Source of the DNA: JAFGRU01 sp016934985
Lineage (GTDB): Bacteria > Desulfobacterota > Desulfuromonadia > Desulfuromonadales > JAAYDE01
Length of the DNA stretch: 64,000 nucleotides
Direction of reading: 5' to 3'
Assembly: GCA_963665045.2 (NCBI GenBank)
Contig: CAXXJQ010000005.1
Location: 111,647-175,646, forward strand
Of this stretch, positions 16,101 to 24,747 are shown piece after piece. The notes under the pieces are model-generated. The model worked only from the letters and a program-made list of their open reading frames with translations. It was not told where the DNA came from and did no database searches. Both the position numbers and the translations under genes were made by a program. Positions within the stretch are counted from its first letter, which is position 1. Each line of letters starts with the position of its first letter.

Positions 16101-17096
16101 TTAATGTTTTACAGTGAAAGCTTTGTCCCCCACCTGGATGTCTTCCCGGGACTTCAATATCAGAGCCGAAGATGTATGCGGGCCGGTTTCAAGCACCACA
16201 GCGCTTCCCAAAAGGACATCCGGCAATTGCAGGTCTTCTTTGGTTAACGCTTGCGCCGTAACCTTTCTCTCCCTTGCAAGATAAACAAGGTTACCGGGAT
16301 AAAGACCATCTTTCGAACCAAGATCCAGATAAAGGAGGTCATAGGCACCAAGCGCCAGCTGGTCACTGGTGGCGGATACGACAAAACCGGAGAGCGACTC
16401 GGAACTTTTTTTCATTACAATTTCCTGAACCTTGGAACTTAACGGGACAATTGCATCACCGCGTCGAATTTCCTGGGAAGCGTCGGTGATCTGCGCCGTG
16501 GCAACCGACTCATTCAACTCGAGAATGGTCACTTCACCCACGTCTACAATCTGATGCCCCATCTGTTTTCCGGTCCGGGGATGTTTAACTTCCTTTCCTT
16601 TGCGAAAAACGGAATATTTGTCGCCAACGTTAACCGAAGACAAATCCTTCATCTGCAAAAAGACGGTATCATCTTTTGTAAGAAGAATCCGGTTGTCCGT
16701 AGCATCGACCAGAACACCACTGGCATCCAGTTCATCCGAGGTAATAAACCCCTCAGGCTCGCCCATTGTTTTTACAGTAATCACATCCGAGTCGATGGTC
16801 TGTTCCCACGTGCCTTGACCCGGAGTCGTTTTCTGCTCTCCTACAACCAGCGTGCGTCCGTCATAAATGGTAATTTTCTGGCCAGGGAAAATCAGGTGAG
16901 GATTGGTAACAAATTCATTATAAGACCAAAGATTGGGCCAGTATTGCGGATCTTTTAAAAAGCGTTCCGACACGCCCCAAAGGGTGTCTCCCTTTTTAAT
17001 GATATAAGTTTTGGGAACACTTTTTCCAGCTATGGCTAAGCAGGAACCGATCAGTACCAGACTAAACGATATTGCTATCAATTTCTTTACTGTCAT
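16101..17096 (-). CDS. LysM domain protein
   Basis: 331 residues. An N-terminal export signal (Lys-Lys then hydrophobic 5-22) contains Ile-Gly-Ser-Cys, so either a lipoprotein or a cleaved signal is possible. One LysM domain follows at about 29-78 (Tyr-Ile-Ile-Lys-Lys-Gly-Asp-Thr-Leu-Trp), with the Asn-Pro-His-Leu-Ile-Phe-Pro-Gly-Gln ending. It should bind peptidoglycan in the periplasm. The C-terminal 240 residues are beta-rich and unassigned. It starts 19 bp after the CpoB-like gene stop, suggesting a two-gene envelope operon. Confidence 0.87.
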   Translation of the reverse strand: MTVKKLIAISFSLVLIGSCLAIAGKSVPKTYIIKKGDTLWGVSERFLKDPQYWPNLWSYNEFVTNPHLIFPGQKITIYDGRTLVVGEQKTTPGQGTWEQTIDSDVITVKTMGEPEGFITSDELDASGVLVDATDNRILLTKDDTVFLQMKDLSSVNVGDKYSVFRKGKEVKHPRTGKQMGHQIVDVGEVTILELNESVATAQITDASQEIRRGDAIVPLSSKVQEIVMKKSSESLSGFVVSATSDQLALGAYDLLYLDLGSKDGLYPGNLVYLARERKVTAQALTKEDLQLPDVLLGSAVVLETGPHTSSALILKSREDIQVGDKAFTVKH

Positions 17097-17115
17097 AATC
17101 TTCCAATCCTATAGT

Positions 17116-17799
17116 TTATTGGTAGTCCGGATTCAGGCTTTCCTCCGACAGGGTCCTAGCAGCAGGGCTGTCCGGATAATTGTTCAGAAGAAAACGAAGC
17201 GCCTTCTCAGCCTTTTCTTCCTGATAAAGCTTCCTGTACGCCTGAACAGTCTTCATCAATGCCTCAGGAACTTTTTCGTTGTGCGGATAAAGATTAACAA
17301 CCTGGTTGTACTCTTCAACAGCCTTATCAAACTGCTCTAACGAGAAGTAGCATTCCCCAAGCCAGAACCGTGCATTGCCCACATAGTGGTTATCCGGAAA
17401 TTTCTCCAAAAAAGTTTCAAACTTGACAATAGCACTTTCATAGCGACCGGCAGCAAACTCGCCAAAAGCTTCCAGGTACACAGACGTGGGCGTAACCTCG
17501 CCACCTGCCTCCTCACGTCCCAATACTCTAGCGAAGCCTTTTGGAGCTGTTTCGGTGACCTTTTTCGCAATCAAACTATCAATGATCTGCTGATGGTCCC
17601 GCATTCTGGCTTCCAGCAAGAGCAGATTATCCTGATTCTTTTCAACCTGCTCCGAAAGCTCCTGCACCTTTTCCTGCAAAGAACCCGCCCCGTTGTTATT
17701 AAGACTCGAAGGTGGGATCGCACATCCTGGGATAGCAAGAGCTAAGCCAAAAAAGAAAAAAAACCGAACAAACGCAATTCCAGATTGTTGAATTCTCAT
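17116..17799 (-). CDS. CpoB/YbgF-like TPR lipoprotein
   Basis: 227 residues. The signal ends in a lipobox (Ile-Pro-Gly-Cys26). A coiled coil follows at about 40-80 (Leu-Gln-Glu-Lys-Val-Gln-Glu-Leu-Ser-Glu-Gln). Three TPR-like units occur at about 105-215 with the YbgF pattern Tyr-Asn-Gln-Val-Val-Asn-Leu-Tyr-Pro. YbgF/CpoB works with Tol-Pal to coordinate outer-membrane constriction and wall synthesis. Here tol genes are not adjacent; a LysM protein is. A lipid anchor is not present in E. coli CpoB, so this may be a variant. Confidence 0.82.
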   Translation of the reverse strand: MRIQQSGIAFVRFFFFFGLALAIPGCAIPPSSLNNNGAGSLQEKVQELSEQVEKNQDNLLLLEARMRDHQQIIDSLIAKKVTETAPKGFARVLGREEAGGEVTPTSVYLEAFGEFAAGRYESAIVKFETFLEKFPDNHYVGNARFWLGECYFSLEQFDKAVEEYNQVVNLYPHNEKVPEALMKTVQAYRKLYQEEKAEKALRFLLNNYPDSPAARTLSEESLNPDYQ

Positions 17800-17922
17800 T
17801 GATTATTACTCTCAGACAGGTTAGAAAAAAATACGAATCATAAATTGGCCTGATTAAAGCGCTCCCTTGAAAAAACCATGGGACTCAAGCTGGGGCGCGT
17901 CCTGTTTTCACGCAAATATCTG

Positions 17923-17955
17923 TTGGTGAAAACTTCTTAGCATAATTAGCATAAT
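17923..17955 (+). promoter_or_regulatory. possible promoter with tandem TAGCATAAT
   Basis: TAGCATAAT occurs twice in direct succession (17938-17946, 17947-17955). TTGGTG at 17923 with an 18-bp spacer to the second TAGCAT could be a weak sigma-70 promoter for the U32 gene. It lies in the 247-bp divergent region between the CpoB-like and U32 genes. Confidence 0.35.
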
Positions 17956-18046
17956 CTAAAGAGCAATTAAAATACCAAATCCCTTTTTCCCGAAGTCAAT
18001 ATTTGTTATTAAACGTTCTTTTTCCTGACAGGATTTACATCGACCA

Positions 18047-19270
18047 ATGAAAAATATTCCGGAACTTCTGGCCCCTGCCGGCGACTTGGAAAAACTTGAT
18101 ACCGCTCTCCATTTCGGTGCGGATGCCGTTTATCTTGGTGGAGAAAAATTCAGTCTTCGGGCCGCTGCTGGCAACTTTTCCTTCAAAGACTTGGCTCGCG
18201 CGCGTGAAGTAACACGAAAATACGCAAAAAAATTATATTTAACATTAAACGCCTATCTACACCAAAAAGATATCAGCGCCTTCCGCAACTTTCTCAAGGA
18301 GTTGATGCCCCTCGATATGGATGCTTATATCGTTTCGGACCCTGGAGCTTTGGCACTGATCCGCGATATCGACCCCGACCGGCCCCTTCACCTATCAACC
18401 CAGACAAACACAACCAATGCGGCTGCGGCCAATTTCTGGAGGGAAATGGGGATCCACCGTATCAACCTGGCCCGGGAGCTGAGTCTGGATGAAATCAGAG
18501 AAATCCGAACTGCATCTCCCCTCGAGTTAGAAGTGTTTATCCATGGTGCCATGTGTGTCGCTTATTCCGGACGCTGTCTGCTGTCCGCCGCGCTCACCGG
18601 CCGCAGCGCCAACCAGGGAGCATGCACTCATCCCTGTCGTTGGAAATACGCGCTGGTCGAGGAGACCCGGCCGGATGAATATCTGCCGCTGGAAGAAGAC
18701 GCAGGCGGCACCTATATAATGAATAGCCGGGATCTGTGTCTCATTGACCACATCCCGGAACTTGTTTCCGCCGGGGTCAACAGCCTGAAAATTGAAGGGC
18801 GCATGAAAAGCCGCTACTACCTGGCCGTTGTTACAAGCGTTTACCGCCATGCCCTTGATACCTTCCTTTCCAACCCTCAGAGTTACCGTTGCGACCCACT
18901 CTGGAAAAAAGAATTGGAAAAAGTCAGCCATCGACCTTATGGAACAGGCTTTCTGTTCTCACCGGAGAACCAGGGGATTCAACCTCAAAACTCAAACTAT
19001 ATCCGCACCCATGAATTTATCGGCGTCTTGCTAGAAAACCCAGACGGTCAAATCCTGGTCCAGGTCCGCAATCGTTTTTTCCCCGGCGACACCCTTGAGA
19101 ACGTCTCTCCCCGCATGCAACGGACCGCTTTTCATGCCGCATCTCTTCGCAGGCATGACGGCACCGCTCTGGAAGTCGCCCAGCCCAATGACCTAGTGCT
19201 CATGGACCTCCCCCCTTCAGCCCGGCCAGGTGACCTTTTGCGGCGGGAAAAACCTCCAGCATCAACTTGA
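18047..19270 (+). CDS. peptidase U32 family protein
   Basis: 407 residues. The N-terminus Glu-Leu-Leu-Ala-Pro-Ala-Gly and the signature Glu-Val-Phe-Ile-His-Gly-Ala-Met-Cys-x4-Gly-x-Cys-x2-Ser near residue 165 are diagnostic of U32 proteins. A further Cys pair (Cys-Thr-His-Pro-Cys) probably completes an iron-sulfur site. Characterised relatives (TrhP, RlhA, UbiU/UbiV) do oxygen-independent RNA or ubiquinone hydroxylation from prephenate rather than proteolysis. The subgroup cannot be fixed here. Its 3' end overlaps the convergent metallophosphatase by 9 bp. Confidence 0.9.
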   Translation: MKNIPELLAPAGDLEKLDTALHFGADAVYLGGEKFSLRAAAGNFSFKDLARAREVTRKYAKKLYLTLNAYLHQKDISAFRNFLKELMPLDMDAYIVSDPGALALIRDIDPDRPLHLSTQTNTTNAAAANFWREMGIHRINLARELSLDEIREIRTASPLELEVFIHGAMCVAYSGRCLLSAALTGRSANQGACTHPCRWKYALVEETRPDEYLPLEEDAGGTYIMNSRDLCLIDHIPELVSAGVNSLKIEGRMKSRYYLAVVTSVYRHALDTFLSNPQSYRCDPLWKKELEKVSHRPYGTGFLFSPENQGIQPQNSNYIRTHEFIGVLLENPDGQILVQVRNRFFPGDTLENVSPRMQRTAFHAASLRRHDGTALEVAQPNDLVLMDLPPSARPGDLLRREKPPAST

Positions 19271-20062
19271 CCTATCTCTTTTACAGCCTACTGAATCCCA
19301 AAAATAGCGCCGCCGGACATCACAACAAGTCAAATGACGGCCATAAACCGCTCCTGTATCCAAACCGATTTTGTCTTTTTCCTGTAGGGGGCTGGGTAAT
19401 GGAGTGTGACCAAAAACCACGGTTTTACCGAACTCATAATCTGAATCCAAAAAATCCCCCCGAATCCAGAGAAAATCCCGTTCGTCATGATCTTCCAAAG
19501 CAACGCCCGGCCGCAATCCGGCATGAACGAAAATAAAAGACTCCCGTTCGTAGAAGAGTTGAAGATTCTCAAAAAACTCGAGATGCTCGGGAGGAATCTT
19601 TATCCCGTCTTCAGTCTCATAACTCTTCAGGGTTTCCCATCCACCGTTGGCCATATAAAGCAATGCATTTTTCCCTTGCAGATAATCGAGAAGCATTGCC
19701 TCGTGATTTCCTTTGAGAAACACCGTGGCCGGATAACGTTTACGGAAGTTGAGTAAATAATCCACAACCCCGCGGCTCTCCGGACCACGGTCGATATAGT
19801 CTCCGAGAAAGATAACCTGATCGTTATCCTGCGGCCGGACACGGGACATCAGGCATTGGATTTGCTCAAGGCAACCATGGATATCTCCCACGGCCAACAG
19901 CCTTCCCTGACTCGGATCTCCGCCGGCAACTTTCTGTCCATTTTCTTGGGGCACTGCCTTATCGCCCTGAGAACCTGGGTAAGACATGGGGGCGGAACAA
20001 AACAGGGGAAGCCACGGCTTCCCCCATCTTTTTAAGTTCGGTTTTTCGAAAACCTTTCTCAT
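19262..20062 (-). CDS. PPP-family metallophosphatase
   Basis: 266 residues. The metal-binding motifs are Gly-Asp-Ile-His-Gly (about residue 58), Gly-Asp-Tyr-Ile-Asp-Arg-Gly (about 86) and Gly-Asn-His-Glu (about 118). These are those of serine/threonine phosphatase-like or diadenosine tetraphosphatase-like enzymes. The first ~50 residues are not part of the fold. The ATG at 20062 lies four bases after the pgeF stop without its own ribosome binding site, so translation is probably coupled; an internal start at 19987 also lacks one. The substrate is undetermined. Confidence 0.85.
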   Translation of the reverse strand: MRKVFEKPNLKRWGKPWLPLFCSAPMSYPGSQGDKAVPQENGQKVAGGDPSQGRLLAVGDIHGCLEQIQCLMSRVRPQDNDQVIFLGDYIDRGPESRGVVDYLLNFRKRYPATVFLKGNHEAMLLDYLQGKNALLYMANGGWETLKSYETEDGIKIPPEHLEFFENLQLFYERESFIFVHAGLRPGVALEDHDERDFLWIRGDFLDSDYEFGKTVVFGHTPLPSPLQEKDKIGLDTGAVYGRHLTCCDVRRRYFWDSVGCKRDRSS

Positions 20063-20066
20063 AGAG

Positions 20067-20861
20067 CTATTTTAGCATAATAAAACCCATCTGCCGACCA
20101 GTGTTCCCACCATCACGGCGGTACGAGAAGAAAAGCTCGCGATGGGTGCAGGAACAGCAATCGGTTTTTGCAATGTGTTCCGCAGGAACCCCTTCCCCTT
20201 CCAACTGAAGAATACAACTTTTTCCAATATCCAGTTTCCAGCGCCCATAGGTCGCTTCCTCGGCAATTTTCTTCCAGGCATGCCCTTCCTTTTGAAAAGC
20301 ATCGCGAACAACCCGGTCAACCTCATAACATTTTGGGGAAATTCCAGCTCCGACGGCACAATAGAGATCGGCCGGCAAAATTCCGAATATATTAACAAGG
20401 GCTTTGAGTACCTTACCAATCACGCCTCCGACTGCTCCGCGCCAGCCGACATGAGCGGCGGCAATCACTCCATTGGTCGGATCATAAAAAAGCACTGGAT
20501 AGCAGTCGGCGACCAGAATCCCCAGCATTATTCCAGGCTGATTTGTAATAATCGCATCGCATTCAAGACTCAGAAAATGGAAAAGGTCCTGGTTAGGCTC
20601 ATCGACAATCAGGACATCCGTGCCATGCACCTGATTTACCGTCAGAAGTTTCCGAGGCGACATATCAAAAGCCCGGCAAAACGTCGAACGGTTGCCTTCT
20701 ACGTTATGACGCTGATCGTCGGTTCCAAAACCCAGATTCAGGGAGTTGAAGGGAGGACGGCTCACTCCGCCGTTGCGGGTGCTGAACCCCGCACAAAGAG
20801 GAAACTTATCCGCCCATTCAGGCTTTAGATAAGCGATCTTGCCCTGTCGTGTTGAAACCAT
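20067..20861 (-). CDS. pgeF: peptidoglycan editing factor PgeF (YfiH, laccase-domain)
   Basis: 264 residues. Family landmarks are Gly-Phe-Ser-Thr-Arg-Asn-Gly-Gly-Val-Ser near residue 26 and Gln-Val-His-Gly-Thr-Asp near 88. The metal-site His-Val-Gly-Trp-Arg-Gly is near 147 and Gly-Ala-Gly-Ile-Ser near 180, followed by Cys-Tyr-Glu-Val. The family removes mis-incorporated amino acids from peptidoglycan precursors and is related to FAMIN purine enzymes. It sits 17 bp downstream of rluD, a very common pairing, and is coupled to the metallophosphatase downstream. Confidence 0.92.
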   Translation of the reverse strand: MVSTRQGKIAYLKPEWADKFPLCAGFSTRNGGVSRPPFNSLNLGFGTDDQRHNVEGNRSTFCRAFDMSPRKLLTVNQVHGTDVLIVDEPNQDLFHFLSLECDAIITNQPGIMLGILVADCYPVLFYDPTNGVIAAAHVGWRGAVGGVIGKVLKALVNIFGILPADLYCAVGAGISPKCYEVDRVVRDAFQKEGHAWKKIAEEATYGRWKLDIGKSCILQLEGEGVPAEHIAKTDCCSCTHRELFFSYRRDGGNTGRQMGFIMLK

Positions 20862-20878
20862 TTTTTGAACCTCATGTT

Positions 20879-21886
20879 TTATTGCAGAGACATCAGATGA
20901 AACTGAAGCGATGGGGACTTAAGCCCGTATTTCAGGCAAAGATACTCCAAGATTTCCATTATATCCGGTGGGAGCGAACTTTCAAATTCAAGGAAGCTCC
21001 CTTTTTGCGGATGTTCAAAACCGAGAATCCGGGCATGCAGGGCCTGCCTCTCAAGCTTCAGAAGTAGTCCCCGGAGTTCAGCATCAGCCACCTGTTTCAA
21101 CCACTTATTGCTGCCGTAAACCGGATCTCCCACAATCGGATGTCCAATTTGGGCAAAATGTACCCGGATTTGATGAGTACGACCTGTTTCGAGCCGCAAT
21201 TCAACCAGAGAGAGGTGATCATCTTCAAAAAGCTGCAACGTTTTCCAGTGGGTGACCGCCCGCCGTCCCGAGGACCGCAGAACCGTCATTTTTTTCCTTT
21301 CCCTCGGGTGGCGTCCGATAGGCCGATCGACAGTACCGGTTTTCTCCTTCACTAACCCCTGTACGATGGCCAAATAACGTCTTTTTGCGGTATGTTCCTT
21401 GAATTGGCGGGATAACGCATTGTGAGTCGGTTCATCTTTGCTGACAACCAGAACGCCCGAAGTATCTTTATCCAGCCGGTGGACAATTCCCGGACGCAGT
21501 TCACCACCAATACCCGCAAGATCCTGACAGTGGTTTAGAAGAGCATTGACTAAAGTTCCGCTTGGGTGGCCCGGAGCAGGATGTACAACCATTCCGGCCG
21601 GTTTGTCAATAACAACCAGGTGGGAATCTTCGTAAAGAATTTTCAGGGGAAGGGATTCAGGGACGGCAACAGCCGCAACCGGGGCAGGAATGGTGACGGT
21701 AAGAGTTTCGCCCCCTTTGAGTTTTTCCCCGGCCTTGGCTGGCTGTCCGTTAATGCGAACAAGCTGATTTTCAATGAGTTTTTTTATCTGGGAACGAGAG
21801 ATTTCCGGCAGGCAGGCGGCCAGAAAACAATCCAACCTCTCCGGAGGCCGCCCCGCTTCAAAAAAAAATTGACAATTTTGGGTCAT
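20879..21886 (-). CDS. rluD: RluA-family 23S rRNA pseudouridine synthase (RluD-like)
   Basis: 335 residues. An N-terminal S4 RNA-binding domain (about 12-75) is followed by the RluA catalytic domain. Its signature His-Arg-Leu-Asp-Lys-Asp-Thr-Ser-Gly carries the catalytic Asp near residue 138. RluD modifies positions 1911/1915/1917 of 23S rRNA helix 69. The assignment to RluD rather than RluC rests on the S4 domain and the pgeF neighbour. It starts just three bases after the small gene upstream, so the operon is hyp-rluD-pgeF-phosphatase. Confidence 0.92.
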   Translation of the reverse strand: MTQNCQFFFEAGRPPERLDCFLAACLPEISRSQIKKLIENQLVRINGQPAKAGEKLKGGETLTVTIPAPVAAVAVPESLPLKILYEDSHLVVIDKPAGMVVHPAPGHPSGTLVNALLNHCQDLAGIGGELRPGIVHRLDKDTSGVLVVSKDEPTHNALSRQFKEHTAKRRYLAIVQGLVKEKTGTVDRPIGRHPRERKKMTVLRSSGRRAVTHWKTLQLFEDDHLSLVELRLETGRTHQIRVHFAQIGHPIVGDPVYGSNKWLKQVADAELRGLLLKLERQALHARILGFEHPQKGSFLEFESSLPPDIMEILEYLCLKYGLKSPSLQFHLMSLQ

Positions 21887-21889
21887 CCG

Positions 21890-22159
21890 TTACCAGATAG
21901 GACTTTCTATAACCCCCGCCTGTTTGATCATTACATCTACGATCGCCCGATCGTAGAGATGCTCGCGGTCGGGGATATCTGAAGAGACACGACTGAAAAA
22001 ATGTTCTTTCCCCTCTATCAGTTCTTCATTTAACAGGTCGAAAATACTGTCGTTTTTTATCCCTTCCTGCACTTTGTCCTGATTGTAAAGAGCAATATCA
22101 GAGACAATTGCTCTGGCCAGTCGGAACGCAAGCTCAGGATTGTTAACAAGCCTAGCCAT
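21890..22159 (-). CDS. small conserved-looking protein, unknown function
   Basis: 89 residues, charged and predicted helical, with no signal peptide or Cys. GGAGGT precedes the ATG with good spacing, and the stop is three bases before rluD, so it is expressed as the first gene of the rluD-pgeF operon. No known domain was recognised. Confidence 0.75.
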   Translation of the reverse strand: MARLVNNPELAFRLARAIVSDIALYNQDKVQEGIKNDSIFDLLNEELIEGKEHFFSRVSSDIPDREHLYDRAIVDVMIKQAGVIESPIW

Positions 22160-22223
22160 ACAACCTCCAATTAATGAGATTATTTACAGTTGCATTTTTT
22201 CATTCAAATTACATACCGACCAG

Positions 22224-23642
22224 TCAAGGCTTACTAACGGGAAAGGCCAAATAAAGGGTGGTACTACCCCTTTTCAGCAAGATTGAAACAGTACCAGAAT
22301 TATTCTTATAAGCGTTCTCGAAATCCTTCAAGGTTTCAAGTTTTTTCTTGTTCAGAGCCAGAAGGATGTCTCCTTCACGAACACCAAAGGACGCTGCAGG
22401 GCTTTCGGGGTCGATGTCCGAAACAACCAATCCGGACCCTTTTTCACGAGGAACCAAGGTCATTCCCAAATGAAAGCTTTTCAAAGTAGAATTGGAAGCA
22501 TCAGAAATATCGCCCCGGTTTGCAATTTTAACCTTGAGGTTTTTGCTGGCCCCCTGGCGCCAAACAACCAGATGAACTTCTTTTCCCGCAGGAATGTTAG
22601 CCACCAGCAGCTTGAACTCACCCACGCCGGCCACCGCCTTTCCGTCAATGGATAGAATAATATCGCCCCTCAGCACACCTGCTTCTTGGGCGGGAGAGTT
22701 CGAAATAATGCCACTGACCAGGACACCCTGTTTTTTCCCAATCCCAAAGGAACTGGCCAGATCCGCCGTCAGAACCTGAATCCTCACCCCCAGCCAGCCT
22801 CTCTCAACCTTACCGTTGGCAATAAGCTGATCAGCAATCAGCCTGGCCAGATTGATAGGGATAGCAAAACCGATTCCCTGACCGGAAGCGACAATGGCCG
22901 TGTTGATCCCGACAACTTCGCCATAAATATTTACCAGGGGGCCACCCGAGTTCCCAGGGTTGATGGAGGCATCAGTCTGGATAAAATCCTCATACTCTTC
23001 AATCCCCATATTGGAACGCTTGGTAGCTGAAATTACCCCGACGGTCAGGGTGCCCTCCAGGCCGAAAGGATTGCCAATGGCCAATGCCCACTGGCCGACC
23101 TGCAAGCGGTCGGAATCCCCAAGCACCACAGGTGCCGGAAAGGATTCATCGATATCGATTTTCAATACCGCCACATCGGTGCGCGTATCGAAACCAACCA
23201 CGGTGCCGTGGTAAATTTTCTGATTCGCCAGTTTGACCCTGATCTCTTCCGCACCCTGAACCACATGGGTATTGGTGAGGATATGACCTTCCCTGCTGAT
23301 AATAAACCCGGAGCCAAGGCTCTGTTCCTGCCGTTCAGGGGTGCGCCGACGGTCTTTGAAAAGATCCCAGAAAAACTCGTCAAACAGCTTCCCGAATTGA
23401 TCGGTTTTTACCTTCCTGGCTGCGCGGATGTTGACCACTGACGGAATCACTCGCTGGGAGACTTCAACAAAAGCCTTCTGCGTCTCCAGAAGCTCCATGG
23501 CTGGTTTAAGAACCGGCTTTTCAACCAGGGCATCATTTTGGGGCCGCTCTTGGGGAACCGTTTCCTGGCGACAGGCGCCAACAACAAACATCATCAGAAA
23601 AAACAACAAGATGCTGAAGAGGCAGCGAAAAATGGCTTTCAT
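22224..23642 (-). CDS. HtrA/Deg-family serine protease, lipoprotein
   Basis: 472 residues from ATG 23642. The signal peptide ends in Val-Gly-Ala-Cys23, a lipobox, so the protease is probably membrane-tethered rather than soluble like E. coli DegP. The catalytic triad is His in Thr-Asn-Thr-His-Val-Val, Asp in Thr-Asp-Val-Ala-Val-Leu and Ser in Gly-Asn-Ser-Gly-Gly-Pro. Two PDZ domains follow (about 275-360 and 385-465). It degrades or refolds damaged envelope proteins. The longer frame to 23696 would place the signal internally and was not chosen. Confidence 0.93.
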   Translation of the reverse strand: MKAIFRCLFSILLFFLMMFVVGACRQETVPQERPQNDALVEKPVLKPAMELLETQKAFVEVSQRVIPSVVNIRAARKVKTDQFGKLFDEFFWDLFKDRRRTPERQEQSLGSGFIISREGHILTNTHVVQGAEEIRVKLANQKIYHGTVVGFDTRTDVAVLKIDIDESFPAPVVLGDSDRLQVGQWALAIGNPFGLEGTLTVGVISATKRSNMGIEEYEDFIQTDASINPGNSGGPLVNIYGEVVGINTAIVASGQGIGFAIPINLARLIADQLIANGKVERGWLGVRIQVLTADLASSFGIGKKQGVLVSGIISNSPAQEAGVLRGDIILSIDGKAVAGVGEFKLLVANIPAGKEVHLVVWRQGASKNLKVKIANRGDISDASNSTLKSFHLGMTLVPREKGSGLVVSDIDPESPAASFGVREGDILLALNKKKLETLKDFENAYKNNSGTVSILLKRGSTTLYLAFPVSKP

Positions 23643-23745
23643 GATAAACGACCCATAAATAAAAGATGTCCGAATCTTAAATCGAAAGCGCTTCAAGTGT
23701 CAAACAAAGCAGCTTCGGACAATTCCCGGCCGGATAAAAAATGAT

Positions 23746-23773
23746 TTGATCTTGGGGCCATTGGGTTTATATT
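23746..23773 (+). promoter_or_regulatory. sigma-70-type promoter of elbB
   Basis: TTGATC (23746-23751) and TATATT (23768-23773) with a 16-bp spacer, about 55 bp upstream of the elbB start. Confidence 0.55.
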
Positions 23774-23827
23774 TCTAGGGACTGAATTTATTGGAATAAA
23801 CACATTATTATCAAAAGGAGGCTGAAC

Positions 23828-24517
23828 ATGGCGAAAAATATAGGGGTCATTCTTTCAGGCTGCGGGGTCTACGATGGCACAGAAATCCACGAGGCGGTCA
23901 TTACTCTGCTGGCTTTGGACCGGGCCAAGGTCAACACCATCATCATGGCCCCAAACATGAACCAAAAGCATGTGATCAATCATCTGACCGGCGAAGTAAG
24001 TGAAGGAGAAACCCGCAACGTGCTTGTCGAATCCGCCAGAATTGCCCGTGGGCAGATTAAGGATATCAAAGATGTGAAGGCGGACGATCTCGACGGTCTG
24101 GTTATTCCGGGCGGTTTTGGGGCGGCAAAAAATTTAACCACCTTTGCTGACGACGAAATGAACTGCCAAATTCACCGGGAAGTGCGCCGCCTGGTCAAGA
24201 CCATGGTCGTGCAGATGAAACCCATTGCTGCCCTCTGCATTGCTCCGGTAGTACTTACCAAAATCCTTGGCGATGAGCAAATAAGCCACGAAATCACTAT
24301 CGGAAACGACAAAAGTATTTATCAAACCCTTGAAATGATGGGCTCCACCCACAAAGAATGTGCGGTGGACCGGGTTGTGGTCGACACCCATAACAAGTTG
24401 ATTACTACCCCCGCCTACATGCTTGCGAACAGTATCAGTGAGGCGGCAGCCGGCATTGAAGATGCTATTGAACGCCTGGTCGATCTTGTCAATGAACCAC
24501 CGTCATATCGATGGTAA
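23828..24517 (+). CDS. elbB: ElbB/GlxI-like DJ-1/PfpI superfamily protein
   Basis: 229 residues. The N-terminus Ile-Gly-Val-Ile-Leu-Ser-Gly-Cys-Gly-Val-Tyr-Asp-Gly is the ElbB signature. The DJ-1-type nucleophile Cys lies in Ala-Leu-Cys-Ile-Ala-Pro near residue 138, after Pro-Gly-Gly-Phe-Gly-Ala. E. coli ElbB has glyoxalase activity and has been linked to isoprenoid synthesis by annotation only. AAGGAGG precedes the ATG. It is a single-gene unit ending in a strong terminator. Confidence 0.92.
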   Translation: MAKNIGVILSGCGVYDGTEIHEAVITLLALDRAKVNTIIMAPNMNQKHVINHLTGEVSEGETRNVLVESARIARGQIKDIKDVKADDLDGLVIPGGFGAAKNLTTFADDEMNCQIHREVRRLVKTMVVQMKPIAALCIAPVVLTKILGDEQISHEITIGNDKSIYQTLEMMGSTHKECAVDRVVVDTHNKLITTPAYMLANSISEAAAGIEDAIERLVDLVNEPPSYRW

Positions 24518-24606
24518 TAAAAGCGCGGCACACCACCCTATTACAAACAAAGACGGTGACAACTAACATTAGCTTTTCCTAAGTAATTTTTATTTCATAC
24601 AATCCA

Positions 24607-24656
24607 AAGCCCGGCAATCTTTGCAATGTTTTCCAAAAGATTGCCGGGCTTTTTTG
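24607..24656 (+). terminator. Rho-independent terminator after elbB
   Basis: A 17-bp perfect stem, AAAGCCCGGCAATCTTT (24607-24623) with AAAGATTGCCGGGCTTT (24637-24653), and a T6 tract. Confidence 0.95.
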
Positions 24657-24665
24657 CGAAATGAT

Positions 24666-24694
24666 TTGACAAAACACCTTTCTCTGAATAGCCT
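24666..24694 (+). promoter_or_regulatory. sigma-70-type promoter of leuB
   Basis: TTGACA (24666-24671), a 17-bp spacer and TAGCCT (24689-24694). The -35 is perfect and the -10 weak. The leuB start is 54 bp downstream. Confidence 0.6.
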
Positions 24695-24747
24695 AAGAGT
24701 TTCCAAAATTGTCGCATACTTAATACCTATAAAGGAGTGTTTTCGAT

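Noticed and set aside
17847..17860. GG-N10-GC element in the CpoB-like/U32 divergent region
   Set aside because: The -12 half (AAAGC) lacks the TTGC consensus; only the spacing fits.
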